DNA of 64,000 bases from positions 1 through 64,000 of the forward strand of contig JAKATN010000001.1 of the NCBI GenBank assembly GCA_021818715.1, written 5' to 3'. Positions 44,835 to 52,773 of the stretch are shown here, in pieces. The notes under the pieces are model-generated. The model was not told the DNA's origin and made no database searches. It saw only the letters and a program-made list of their open reading frames with translations. A program made the position numbers and the translations under genes. Position 1 is the stretch's first letter; each line of letters starts with the position of its first letter. This DNA is from Thermoplasmata archaeon. Its GTDB lineage: Archaea; Thermoplasmatota; Thermoplasmata; Thermoplasmatales; Thermoplasmataceae.

Positions 44835-46760
44835 TTAAGGAGAAGACCCCCCTGAATTCCTCCTTCTTGCAACCATCAATCCTGCAATTATTCCGACTAC
44901 GGCAATCGCGACCCCAGCTCCTATGACACCATAATCAACAATTGAAAGTCCAGCCGATGCAGTGGAGGTCCCAGAGGTCCCAGAGTTAAACTGTACGATG
45001 TTCAGGTTAGACCCACTCCCCACGGTTATCTGCTGCGGTGCCTGATAAAGGAAGTGCCCAGCAGCCGTGATTATGAATCCCTGTATCATGTATGTCCCCT
45101 GCGGCAGCATCAATGTTATGTACATCGGGGTTGACTGTATCTGGTACATGCCGAATACTGCGCCAGAGGAATCGTTGAACACGTATCCGTTATCGACCAC
45201 CACTCCCCACTGGACTGTGGGGACAGAGAGCAGACCCTGCTCTGAAAACTGTGTATCGTAAACCAGGTAGGTAGCAGAGACGTCAATTGTGACATTCCCC
45301 CCATTTATTGTGAAAGTCCCGCTGGTAGGGCTGAGGGTAGCAGTAGATCCAGGGTGGACACTCAGGGTATATGTATACGTTCCATCAGGAAGCCCAGCCA
45401 TGGAGGCAACACCGGCAGTGCTGCTGAAGGAAATTTGAGTAGATCCGTAACCGGGTATTGAATAAGGTATACTGACGGAAAACAACGGGAAACTGCTAAC
45501 AGGAGACGGGGTTGTAACGGTAAAAGAAACCTCCCACGATGGTTCCACACTAAGAGATACCGTTGTTACTGAACTGCTTGATACAGTAAAAGTCCCTGAC
45601 GAAGTGCTGATCGCAATTCCAATTCCCAGCGCCATGAAGTTATATGTGCCTGCGAGCAGTCCTGGAATTTCCAGCGTCGAGTTTTTGGAGGAATATCCAG
45701 TTCCGTTTATGTACACCTGCCAGGACCATCCAGAGACCGGTGAGACGGCCGGAGGATTGGAGAGTTTGAAGTATACCGGGTAAGTGGCGGGAGCAACATG
45801 GAATGCTATATTCACTATTATGTTACTCCCTGAAACGGTCACGGATCCAGTGGAGGGTTCTGGAATATACACCGCGGGATTGCCGTCTGTGGCAGTGAAA
45901 GTATAGGTCTGGTTGAAAAGGCTGAAGCCCACGAATTTTGATGAGGACACCGCAGTAGTATTGCTGTTTGAGTAATAAGATCCAGAGGTCGGGGCATCCT
46001 TGACAGAGACCGTGAAGGTCTGTGATGACGGCAGGCCAGATTCATAGAAGTCCACATTGTAATGTTTCATCAGGATTATCGAGAAGTCAAGATTCACGTT
46101 CCTTCCGCTGATGGTGAAAGTTCCGATAGATGGTGAAATCTCAGTGCCCATTGCCGAGGATGCTGTGAATGAATATGTGCCATTGACAAAAGAAGGTTTA
46201 AGGTTCATGGTCATGCTGGTGCTGCCATAGGCAAACGGTCCAAACGGCACAGATACCCCACTAATTGTAACAGACCAGGACCATATGATCCCGGGCATAA
46301 TGGCGGGCGGGTTTGGAATTGTAAGATTGATGCCGTAGGTCTTTCCGGTCGGCGCAACTACGGTCTCGTTATAGAACGACACAAACACGGTAATATTGTG
46401 TCCCTGTACAGTCACGTCGCCACTGGACGGGGTGGGAATGTAGCTGTAATTGCCAGAAGTGGATTGCCCAACATAAAAATAGAAGGTTCCATTGGCTACG
46501 CCTGTCTCGTTCAGGTAGGTTCCATTGCCCGAAAGCCCTGAGTAACCGGAAAGGTCAACCGTCCACAGCACCGAAGCAGGAACTCCAGACTGTTTGAACG
46601 AAACCGTGTAAGTCGGAATGGCCAGAGTTCCTGATGTGGTTACCCTATTGTTCACCTTGGCAGGTTGAGCATCAAATGCCGGGAGGGCAGAGAGAAGTAC
46701 CAGTAAGACTAAAAAAACAGCCAGAACTAATCGCAGATTAGCGGTCTTTTGGAGATCCAT
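44835..46760 (-). CDS. membrane-anchored surface protein with repeated ESGLP-like beta modules
   Basis: The 641-residue protein has an N-terminal signal peptide (LRLVLAVFLVLLVLLSALPAF), a long extracellular region of about six beta-rich modules, and a C-terminal membrane anchor (about the last 35 residues, VIGAGVAIAVVGIIAGLM followed by ARRRNSGGSSP). The modules contain YTVSFKQSGVPASVLWTV and YNVDFYESGLPSSQTFTV, the same family as in the S53 protease at 32004. There is no protease domain, so it may be an adhesin or surface-layer component. ATG 46760 is used because a TATA-like AATTTATTTA lies 20-33 bases upstream. The rich Asn-x-Ser/Thr content suggests glycosylation. Confidence 0.85.
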   Translation of the reverse strand: MDLQKTANLRLVLAVFLVLLVLLSALPAFDAQPAKVNNRVTTSGTLAIPTYTVSFKQSGVPASVLWTVDLSGYSGLSGNGTYLNETGVANGTFYFYVGQSTSGNYSYIPTPSSGDVTVQGHNITVFVSFYNETVVAPTGKTYGINLTIPNPPAIMPGIIWSWSVTISGVSVPFGPFAYGSTSMTMNLKPSFVNGTYSFTASSAMGTEISPSIGTFTISGRNVNLDFSIILMKHYNVDFYESGLPSSQTFTVSVKDAPTSGSYYSNSNTTAVSSSKFVGFSLFNQTYTFTATDGNPAVYIPEPSTGSVTVSGSNIIVNIAFHVAPATYPVYFKLSNPPAVSPVSGWSWQVYINGTGYSSKNSTLEIPGLLAGTYNFMALGIGIAISTSSGTFTVSSSSVTTVSLSVEPSWEVSFTVTTPSPVSSFPLFSVSIPYSIPGYGSTQISFSSTAGVASMAGLPDGTYTYTLSVHPGSTATLSPTSGTFTINGGNVTIDVSATYLVYDTQFSEQGLLSVPTVQWGVVVDNGYVFNDSSGAVFGMYQIQSTPMYITLMLPQGTYMIQGFIITAAGHFLYQAPQQITVGSGSNLNIVQFNSGTSGTSTASAGLSIVDYGVIGAGVAIAVVGIIAGLMVARRRNSGGSSP

Positions 46761-46781
46761 ATAAAGTAATGCGTAAAGCAC

Positions 46782-47333
46782 CTAAATAAATTATCTGTTA
46801 ATATTCAAAAAAAGCGAGTTTAAAAGCCCTGAAGGGTACGAAATCCGGAAAGCGAGCTAATAAACGCTCCATCATGCCGGCATTAATCTGGATATGGCGG
46901 TTAAGAGCCTTGAAATGATGGTCTAATTGTTGGCCATAAGATTATCAGATGGGCATTGCTGCCTGTGATTCCGGGATTTTATTTTCAGGCGTTTCCTTAT
47001 CTTTACATTATTCTCTGTCGATGCACCGTTTCATCGATCCCATAAATTCAGGATGTACTTGTCAGAGGCCTAATAAGGCTAAGCGGCAAGACCACCATTA
47101 TTATTCGGTTACTGGGTATCCCATGTTTCACTTTGAGAGGCTTCAGGCAATCGCTGAGCCTGCAATTAGCCAGTCAGTGGTATTTCCAAATTTCGAATCC
47201 TGGAAAATCAGGAAAGTCATCAAAGGCAGGGAAAAAGTTTGTATGGCTTGAAACTCTTTAGGTGCCTGAACGAATTTGCTGGCTCATCCAATTCCGGCTA
47301 GCTTAAATTTCAGACACTATCTGTGATGCAAAA
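46782..47333. other. 552-base gap with no supported gene
   Basis: A 100-codon open frame at 46949-47251 exists but its product is unlike a folded protein and lacks a start signal. No tRNA, stable RNA or long repeat is seen. The left edge holds the surface-protein promoter and the right edge must hold the promoter of the KaiC-like gene. Confidence 0.5.
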
Positions 47334-48290
47334 ATGGAACAGGACAAAAACAGGGAACTGCTTATTGCGATCAGGGCAATCGCCGAGGAGATCAGGAAGA
47401 GCAACGAAGCCCTTGCAGGATCAGTGGGCAAACTTCAGAAGCTGGTGGAGCAGTTTGTAAGCAATGGGCCGAGAAGGCAGCAGGATCAGATATCAAGGAT
47501 AATAGCCGAAGTTGAGAATGCGCCCCCTGCACCAGATGACGGAGAGGACAAGAGCGTAGAGGTTCCGAAAAGGATATCCACTGGTAATGAAAAGGTGGAT
47601 GAGTTGCTTATCGGCGGCCTGCAGACTGGTGCTAACTGTCTTCTCATTGGCCCACCATTCTCTGGGAAGTACATTCTGGCCTGGAACTTCGTGGGTGAAT
47701 CTCTCAAGGAAGGAGTACCAGTACTGATTATCACCACTGACAGAGACATAAAGGACATTAAGACAGAGATTTCAAAGATATACCCTGACACGGAAAAGGC
47801 GGAAGAGGACGGTTTACTCAGATTCGTAGATATTTATTCGAGAACCATTCAGAAACAGACTTCCTCCAAGTATGCGGTGGTAATTGACAATATTTCCAAC
47901 GTGAGCTCGATGATGAAGAACGTGGACTCCATAACTGCTGGCATGGTAGCCAGGAAGGGATATTATCGCCTTCTGTTCTCCTCATTAACCTCGTACATCA
48001 CGGAACTGGACGAAAAGCTACTACTGAAGTTCATACAGCAGTTCATTCAGAAGAGGAGAGGCGAAAACGGAACCGCCTTTTACCTGATAGAAGGAGGGCT
48101 GTTTGATCAGAAGACCATCGAGGGCGTGGCTTATACAATGGACGGTTCAATTGATTTCAAGAACGATGGTTCGAAGCTTTTCCTCAAGGTCTCCGGGCTG
48201 GGATCGGCAAGATCAAGGGACTGGGTTGAGATTTTCATGAGTGAAACTTCATTCGATCTGGGTTCGTTCACTCTGGAAAAAATCAGATGA
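47334..48290 (+). CDS. KaiC/RecA-like ATPase family protein with altered Walker A
   Basis: The 318-residue protein has a coiled-coil N terminus (about 1-60) and a RecA-fold domain from about residue 78 (RISTGNEKVDELLIGGLQTG). Walker A is GPPFSGKY at 106-113, with Tyr113 where Ser or Thr normally binds magnesium. Walker B is AVVIDN at 181-186. Proteins of this shape include KaiC homologues, GvpD and FlaH/ArlH. Loss of the Ser/Thr suggests weak or absent ATP hydrolysis, perhaps an ATP-sensing role. It stands alone, followed by a possible terminator. Confidence 0.75.
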   Translation: MEQDKNRELLIAIRAIAEEIRKSNEALAGSVGKLQKLVEQFVSNGPRRQQDQISRIIAEVENAPPAPDDGEDKSVEVPKRISTGNEKVDELLIGGLQTGANCLLIGPPFSGKYILAWNFVGESLKEGVPVLIITTDRDIKDIKTEISKIYPDTEKAEEDGLLRFVDIYSRTIQKQTSSKYAVVIDNISNVSSMMKNVDSITAGMVARKGYYRLLFSSLTSYITELDEKLLLKFIQQFIQKRRGENGTAFYLIEGGLFDQKTIEGVAYTMDGSIDFKNDGSKLFLKVSGLGSARSRDWVEIFMSETSFDLGSFTLEKIR

Positions 48291-48333
48291 ACCGACTGGG
48301 ATTTCAGGCTGGGATTGCACATTTCTGCTTTAA

Positions 48334-48350
48334 GCCCCCTTTTTAGGGGC
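48334..48350 (+). terminator. short stem-loop after the KaiC-like gene
   Basis: GCCCC and GGGGC form a 5-bp stem around a CTTTTTA loop, 44 bases after the stop codon. The T-run in the loop may be the true termination signal. Confidence 0.4.
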
Positions 48351-48431
48351 GATCTAGGGAATCGATCAGGAAATGAAGGTTTTTCATAAGATAAGACATA
48401 AGGCATTACACATATAGGGGGTGCAGCAGGA

Positions 48432-48788
48432 ATGATGCCGGGGAAATTTAATTCAAGGGAAATGCGGAGAATGATGGCCCAGATGGGGATTAAGGCCACC
48501 GAGATGCCTGAGGTGAAGAGGATAATTATGGAGGGGGACCAGAAGGATTACATCATAGAAGGCCCGCAGGTGACCAGGATAGAAGCACAGGGGGAAGTCA
48601 CATTTCAGGTCACCGGCAAATTCAAGGAAGTTCTCAAGAAACCTGCACCGCAGGCCGAAGCCAGGTTTCCAGAAGATGATGTCAAGCTCGTTATGGAACA
48701 GGCAAATGTGACCAGGGAGAAGGCAATCGAAGCGCTGAAAAAATCCGGCGGTGAGCCGGCAACCGCTATAGTAGATCTGACTTCATGA
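48432..48788 (+). CDS. nac: nascent polypeptide-associated complex protein
   Basis: Archaeal NAC forms a homodimer that binds nascent chains at the ribosome exit. The 118-residue protein has the NAC domain (MMAQMGIKATEMPEVKRI, QVTRIEAQGEVTFQVTG) and a C-terminal UBA domain of about 40 residues (DVKLVMEQANVTREKAIEAL). It overlaps the CCA-adding enzyme gene by four bases, so two translation-related genes are coupled. A TATA-like stretch lies in the 140-base gap upstream. Confidence 0.95.
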   Translation: MMPGKFNSREMRRMMAQMGIKATEMPEVKRIIMEGDQKDYIIEGPQVTRIEAQGEVTFQVTGKFKEVLKKPAPQAEARFPEDDVKLVMEQANVTREKAIEALKKSGGEPATAIVDLTS

Positions 48789-50086
48789 ACCTTGAAGAGT
48801 TGCTGGAAAACAGCACGCCCACCCAGGCAGAAACGCTCCTTTATATGGAAGCCTACAGGCAGATTGTAGATGCCATCAGAACTGAAATCGACAAGTCGGG
48901 GTTAAAGGCAGAACCAGTTCTAGTGGGTTCTGTTGCAAAGGGAACCAACCTCAAGGGATCCGATCTCGATATCTTCATCGCTTTTTCAAAAGAATACACT
49001 GAAGAACAGATAGAACAGAACGGGATTAAAATTGCAAAGAAGGTGCTTCCAGGAGGGAAAGCCAGGTACGCAGAACACCCTTATATTTCTGGAGAATACC
49101 ATGGCATCAACACGGACATTGTGCCTTGCTACAATATCTCGCCAGGTGAGACCAAAATAAGCTCTGTTGACAGAACTATTCTTCACACCCGGTACGTGAA
49201 TGAAAATCTCAAGGCGTCTGCAAAGAATGAAGTTAGAAAACTGAAGCTTTTCATGAAAGTATCCGGAATTTATGGGGCGGATGTGATTACTTCAGGATTT
49301 TCAGGATACGTTTGCGAGCTCCTGATTATAATAAAGAAAACTTTTGACTCAGTGATCGAGATGGGCGCAACCCTCAGGGGAAATATGAATCTGTCGGAGT
49401 GCGTCGAGCCAAATGCAGGTGCAGGTTCTCCTGTCTGTATTGTTGATCCCACTGACAGCAGGAGAAACGCTGGAGCCGCCGTCAGCCTGGAATCACTGAC
49501 CAAATTTAAGCTGGCATGCCGGCTATACAAGGCCAGAGGATACGAGGGGCTGACGGAAAGCGTTTCAGGAGCGATTGAACATAAAGCAGAACGGGGAACA
49601 GCCTACAGGCTGATTTCCATTGACAGACCAGACAGAACAGATGACGTGTTGTATCCGCAGGCCTTAAGGCTGCTCAGGAAACTTGAAGAGGCATCAATAA
49701 AGGAAGGGTATGGAATCATCGGTGACACCATCTTTCTCAATGAAAAGAAAGTGCTGATCCTTTTGGAATTTGATCGCTCGGTTGTTCCAGAAGTGGTATT
49801 GCATGAAGGGCCGCCCGTCGACAACGGAAACGTGCTGGATTTCCTGGAAAAGTGGAAGGGGGATAGGGTGCTGCGCGGCCCTTATGTAAAGGGAAACAGG
49901 GTTTACGCTGAAATTCTAAGAGAATTCACGAAAATTGATGACTTTTTAGGCAATTTCCTTACCGGACTGGGCCTTGGGGGGAGCCTTGAGAAGATGCGAA
50001 ACTCCCTTGAAATCGTAAATCCGAGCGGAAAGGTCGAATACAATGGACTTATCGACAGCTACCTGTCCAGAGGATTGTTCCGATGA
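48785..50086 (+). CDS. cca: archaeal (class I) CCA-adding tRNA nucleotidyltransferase
   Basis: The enzyme adds or repairs the 3' CCA of tRNAs without a template. The catalytic palm has GSVAKGTNLKGSDLDIFIAF with the two-aspartate DLD pair, and a third acidic residue in GINTDIVPCY. The 433-residue length and the following KLFMKVSGIYGADVITSGFSGYVCELLI region match the archaeal type. A tRNA-Trp gene begins 98 bases downstream; its gene does not encode CCA (TACATT follows), consistent with need for this enzyme. Confidence 0.95.
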   Translation: MNLEELLENSTPTQAETLLYMEAYRQIVDAIRTEIDKSGLKAEPVLVGSVAKGTNLKGSDLDIFIAFSKEYTEEQIEQNGIKIAKKVLPGGKARYAEHPYISGEYHGINTDIVPCYNISPGETKISSVDRTILHTRYVNENLKASAKNEVRKLKLFMKVSGIYGADVITSGFSGYVCELLIIIKKTFDSVIEMGATLRGNMNLSECVEPNAGAGSPVCIVDPTDSRRNAGAAVSLESLTKFKLACRLYKARGYEGLTESVSGAIEHKAERGTAYRLISIDRPDRTDDVLYPQALRLLRKLEEASIKEGYGIIGDTIFLNEKKVLILLEFDRSVVPEVVLHEGPPVDNGNVLDFLEKWKGDRVLRGPYVKGNRVYAEILREFTKIDDFLGNFLTGLGLGGSLEKMRNSLEIVNPSGKVEYNGLIDSYLSRGLFR

Positions 50087-50184
50087 TTGTAACGTGATGT
50101 ACCTTACGCAGGAAGAAATGCTTTTCCCATCAATAATTATAAATCCGACTCTTGATTCACTGCCAAGGGGTCACAGGGACTCAA

Positions 50185-50324
50185 GGGAGTGTGGGGTAGT
50201 CAGGCATCCTAACGGGCTCCAGTCAGGGCGTGATTTTCTATGGGTCAACTGATTTAATGATGATTGACTGGAACAATGATCCGGAAGAAACCCGTAGATC
50301 TGGGTTCAAATCCCAGTACTCCCA
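50185..50324 (+). tRNA. tRNA-Trp (CCA anticodon) with a 67-nt intron
   Basis: The exons fold as a tRNA. The acceptor stem pairs GGGAGTG (50185-50191) with TACTCCC (50317-50323), discriminator A 50324. The D arm is 50194-50210. The anticodon stem pairs ACGGG (50212-50216) with CCCGT (50291-50295). Anticodon CCA is 50219-50221. The T arm is CTGGG-TTCAAAT-CCCAG (50300-50316). The intron 50223-50289 sits between positions 37 and 38, the canonical archaeal site. The exact bulge-helix-bulge is a relaxed form that I could not fix by eye. CCA is not encoded. Confidence 0.93.
50223..50289 (+). ncRNA. tRNA-Trp intron reading as a box C/D 2'-O-methylation guide
   Basis: Box C-like GTGATTT is at 50230-50236, box D' CTGA at 50249-50252, box C' ATGATGA at 50257-50263 and a box D variant ATGA at 50276-50279. 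The D' guide 50237-50245 pairs for nine bases (one G-U) with 50290-50298, placing tRNA C39 opposite the fifth base before box D'. The D guide 50265-50272 pairs with 50218-50225, placing C34 opposite the fifth base before box D. The same two positions, 34 and 39, are guided by the tRNA-Trp intron in Haloferax. Boxes C and D are degenerate. Confidence 0.75.
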
Positions 50325-50619
50325 TACATTTCCTGTTCATGGGCGAACGCGGTATTTTAAAATAAAAATACATCAAATCGCTTTTCGAAGGCAATAAATG
50401 CTTGTTTCAATCCCCTGCCCGAAAATTTTGCTTCTGAATATCACTGGTTCAGCATTTAAATATGGTCGCAAACGAACATGAATTTCAGGTTTGCAAAAGC
50501 AAAAGGCATTCTGCAATTTTATCGATATTGCAAACTAATTGGTTTGATGGGTGGTCGGAGAGTCCGGAACTATAAATTTTTCATCAATTCCGAGTTGACA
50601 AAAAAGAGGCATGGAGATG

Positions 50620-51432
50620 TCAAAATAGGGTTTTCTGCTTTCCGCTACCCGATCTGTTCATTTTTGCCCTCCAGTCGACAGGCTCCAGCCCTAAACCTTT
50701 CAACAACCGGTTCGCAGTTTCAGGTGCGAATCCGGCAAAGTGGTTGTTTGCGGCGGAGAATACGTGGTCTAAGTTGTACTTTTCCTCAAGTATTCTATTG
50801 CTCCATCTTTCAATTTCTGAACCCCTGTCCCTCCTGATTTTCCCGAAATCCCTTTCGTCAATGGAACGGTCCCCCACCAACCTCAGATAGACATCACTGG
50901 AAGTCAGGAAAGGTGGTGTATTCACCACTGCTATCTCGGACCAAACCATAGTTATGTGTTTTTTCTGCAGTACTGAATATAACTCGTCCCTGAACCATGA
51001 CTGATGTCTGAATTCCATTGCAAACCTGATGTCGGTGGGAAGTTCATTTGCGGCCGCCTTCAGTCGATCGAAACCCATTTCGAATGAGAATAGAGGTGGA
51101 AACTGGAACAGTACAACTCCTAGTTTGCTGCCAAGATTCAGTATTGCTGACATAAAGGAGTTAAGTTCTTTGTCAGAATCAAGCAGCATCTTTTCGTGTG
51201 TTATCACCTGCGGGACTTTTGAGGCAAAAAGAAAGCTGGTTGGGGTTGAGTCCCTCCATGAAAGAACAGTGGATTGTTCCGGAATTCCATAAAAGGTAGA
51301 GTCTATTTCGGCAAAATTGAAAACCTTAGAGTATAGTTTGAGGAAATCACCTGGCTTCGTGCCAGAAGGATAAAAGGGTCCTATCCATTGGCGGTAACTC
51401 CATCCGGAACAGCCAATTCTGAAATCAGCCAA
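50620..51432 (-). CDS. DUF72/YecE-family TIM-barrel protein
   Basis: The 270-residue protein begins DFRIGCSGWSYRQWIGPFYP and continues with FAEIDSTFYGIPEQS and FRHQSWF, the landmarks of DUF72. The fold is a TIM barrel with conserved Trp, His and Glu residues suggesting an enzyme or metal site, but no reaction is established. The ending GSGKQKTLF is a hydrophilic tail. It is transcribed toward the tRNA-Trp region and stands alone. Confidence 0.9.
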   Translation of the reverse strand: MADFRIGCSGWSYRQWIGPFYPSGTKPGDFLKLYSKVFNFAEIDSTFYGIPEQSTVLSWRDSTPTSFLFASKVPQVITHEKMLLDSDKELNSFMSAILNLGSKLGVVLFQFPPLFSFEMGFDRLKAAANELPTDIRFAMEFRHQSWFRDELYSVLQKKHITMVWSEIAVVNTPPFLTSSDVYLRLVGDRSIDERDFGKIRRDRGSEIERWSNRILEEKYNLDHVFSAANNHFAGFAPETANRLLKGLGLEPVDWRAKMNRSGSGKQKTLF

Positions 51433-51931
51433 ATCTGTTACCCTCTACCATTATCGAGTATCGTCCTTTCCGTGGCCTCCCCATAATGAAGCAGATAAAA
51501 TTGTATTTCGCGTAATTAAATGCGTCCTTGTATTGAGTCTGGGGAACTGCGGCAAAATATGGTCCTTTTTTTATCGCATGAAAATAGGTAAGCCGTTCCA
51601 GAGAATTTATCCCCTGAGGCTTATAACTTTCCTATAAAATATAATTTACCATACTTTTCCTTACAAGCAGGTTTCGTCAGCCAGAAATGGAATATTGTAC
51701 ATGATCTGGCTAATGACCTCACTCCCACAACCTGCAGAAATAATATGTCCAAAATGTAATGAATGGATCCCTCTCATTCCTGATACCTTATAAAGGTGGC
51801 CAGAACAGGACCTGCAGTTTCAGCTTTATCAATGGAACATATTAAACCAAGGCGTTTAAACGATGCCTCCTCGTAATTTCGTGGGGGGAACTTACCGCAG
51901 TTATTAAGCGAGAAAGAATTACTGATCTGAA
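51433..51931. other. 499-base gap; only a 30-codon CxxC frame noted
   Basis: No gene is supported. A 30-codon open frame at 51701-51793 encodes a CPKC knuckle (EIICPKCNEWIPLIP) but has no ribosome site and only one cysteine pair. The left edge should hold the DUF72 promoter, and TATA-like ATAAAATATAA near 51635 faces either direction. No RNA gene or long repeat is seen. Confidence 0.45.
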
Positions 51932-52243
51932 ATGGATATATCGGAAACAGGTCTCTTGATCATAGTTCTAGCAGACACGGCAGTTAGCCTATTCGCGGGT
52001 GCCTTAATTGGCAGGATACTCACCCGTTATCCCTTTGGGGTTTCAGGTTTCACAGGAGCTGAGGGGTTAATTGGCCGGAAATGCACAGTAACCTCAGTAT
52101 CGCAAAACAGGATTGAAGTGAACGTGGATTCCCAGATATGGACCGCTTACTCTCCTGATAGAGGCAATATCAGCATTGGGGATAAATGCATAGTGAAGGA
52201 TGTTGATGGACTGACTCTCATCATACAGAGAATTCACACATAA
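51932..52243 (+). CDS. NfeD-like membrane protein with OB-fold domain
   Basis: The 103-residue protein has one N-terminal membrane helix (about residues 8-28) followed by an NfeD-type OB domain (GAEGLIGRKCTVTS, RIEVNVDSQIWTAYS, IGDKCIVKDVDGLTLIIQ). NfeD proteins pair with stomatin-like SPFH proteins or with a membrane serine protease. Here neither is adjacent. This is the short form, lacking the protease and multi-helix middle part. It lies 113 bases before the DtxR-type regulator. Confidence 0.82.
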   Translation: MDISETGLLIIVLADTAVSLFAGALIGRILTRYPFGVSGFTGAEGLIGRKCTVTSVSQNRIEVNVDSQIWTAYSPDRGNISIGDKCIVKDVDGLTLIIQRIHT

Positions 52244-52338
52244 TTTGGAAATGTCTGTTTATATGAGACTGTGATGCCCGTAACTGTAGCATGGTTACCA
52301 TAGTGTAATGCTATTAAGACTAGATACATTTAATAACA

Positions 52339-52353
52339 TTAGTATGATACTAA
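52339..52353. promoter_or_regulatory. perfect 7-1-7 palindrome, probable operator of the DtxR-type operon
   Basis: TTAGTATGATACTAA lies three bases before the ATG of the regulator and between it and the TATA-like TTTAATAA at about 52329-52336. A dimeric metal repressor bound there would cover the transcription start. A second short palindrome, ATGGT-T-ACCAT, lies about 45 bases further upstream. Confidence 0.65.
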
Positions 52354-52356
52354 CGA

Positions 52357-52770
52357 ATGTCTCAGATGGCTAACGCAATCACAAAACGAGAAAGGGACTG
52401 TCTCGTTTTTATCGAGGAGTATACTGGAAAGGGTTTCCCTATACGGCTCCATGAAATCGCGTCAACAATGAAGGTCAAATCGCCAACCGCATTTAACGTT
52501 ATAAAACGACTGGAGGAAAAGGGCTTAGTCGAATCTAGGAACGGCATGGTGAGGTTGACAACTGCTGGAAAGGAAGCAGCCAGGAAGATTCTGGTTGTTC
52601 ACAGGACATTTGAATCACTCTTTTGCCAGAGCGGAGTCCCCATGGAAAAGGCATGCGAAGAGGCCAGTGACATTGATTTCCTGATCCCGGAAAACAATGC
52701 ACGAAAAGTGCTAAAAAGGATAGATAACCCAAAGGTCTGCCCTCACGGAAAACCCATAAGGGGGAGATGA
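52357..52770 (+). CDS. DtxR/MntR-family metal-dependent transcriptional regulator
   Basis: The 137-residue protein has an N-terminal winged helix (about residues 8-70: LHEIASTMKVKSPTAFNVIKR) and a dimerisation/metal-binding domain with VVHRTFESLF, EEASDIDFLIPENNARKVL and CPHGKPI, the family's order. No C-terminal SH3-like domain is present. In DtxR/MntR proteins iron or manganese binding triggers repression. The ATG is leaderless with respect to the TATA box, and the palindrome just upstream suggests autoregulation. The transporter gene starts three bases after its stop, so both are one operon. Confidence 0.93.
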   Translation: MSQMANAITKRERDCLVFIEEYTGKGFPIRLHEIASTMKVKSPTAFNVIKRLEEKGLVESRNGMVRLTTAGKEAARKILVVHRTFESLFCQSGVPMEKACEEASDIDFLIPENNARKVLKRIDNPKVCPHGKPIRGR

Positions 52771-52773
52771 TAA

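Noticed and set aside
46949-47251. 100-codon open frame in the 552-base gap
   Set aside because: The product mixes Cys, His and Lys without domain pattern, and there is no ribosome site or TATA box at a suitable distance.
50478-50837. 119-codon open frame downstream of the tRNA-Trp gene
   Set aside because: Its second half is antisense to the well supported DUF72 gene and the first half lacks protein-like pattern.
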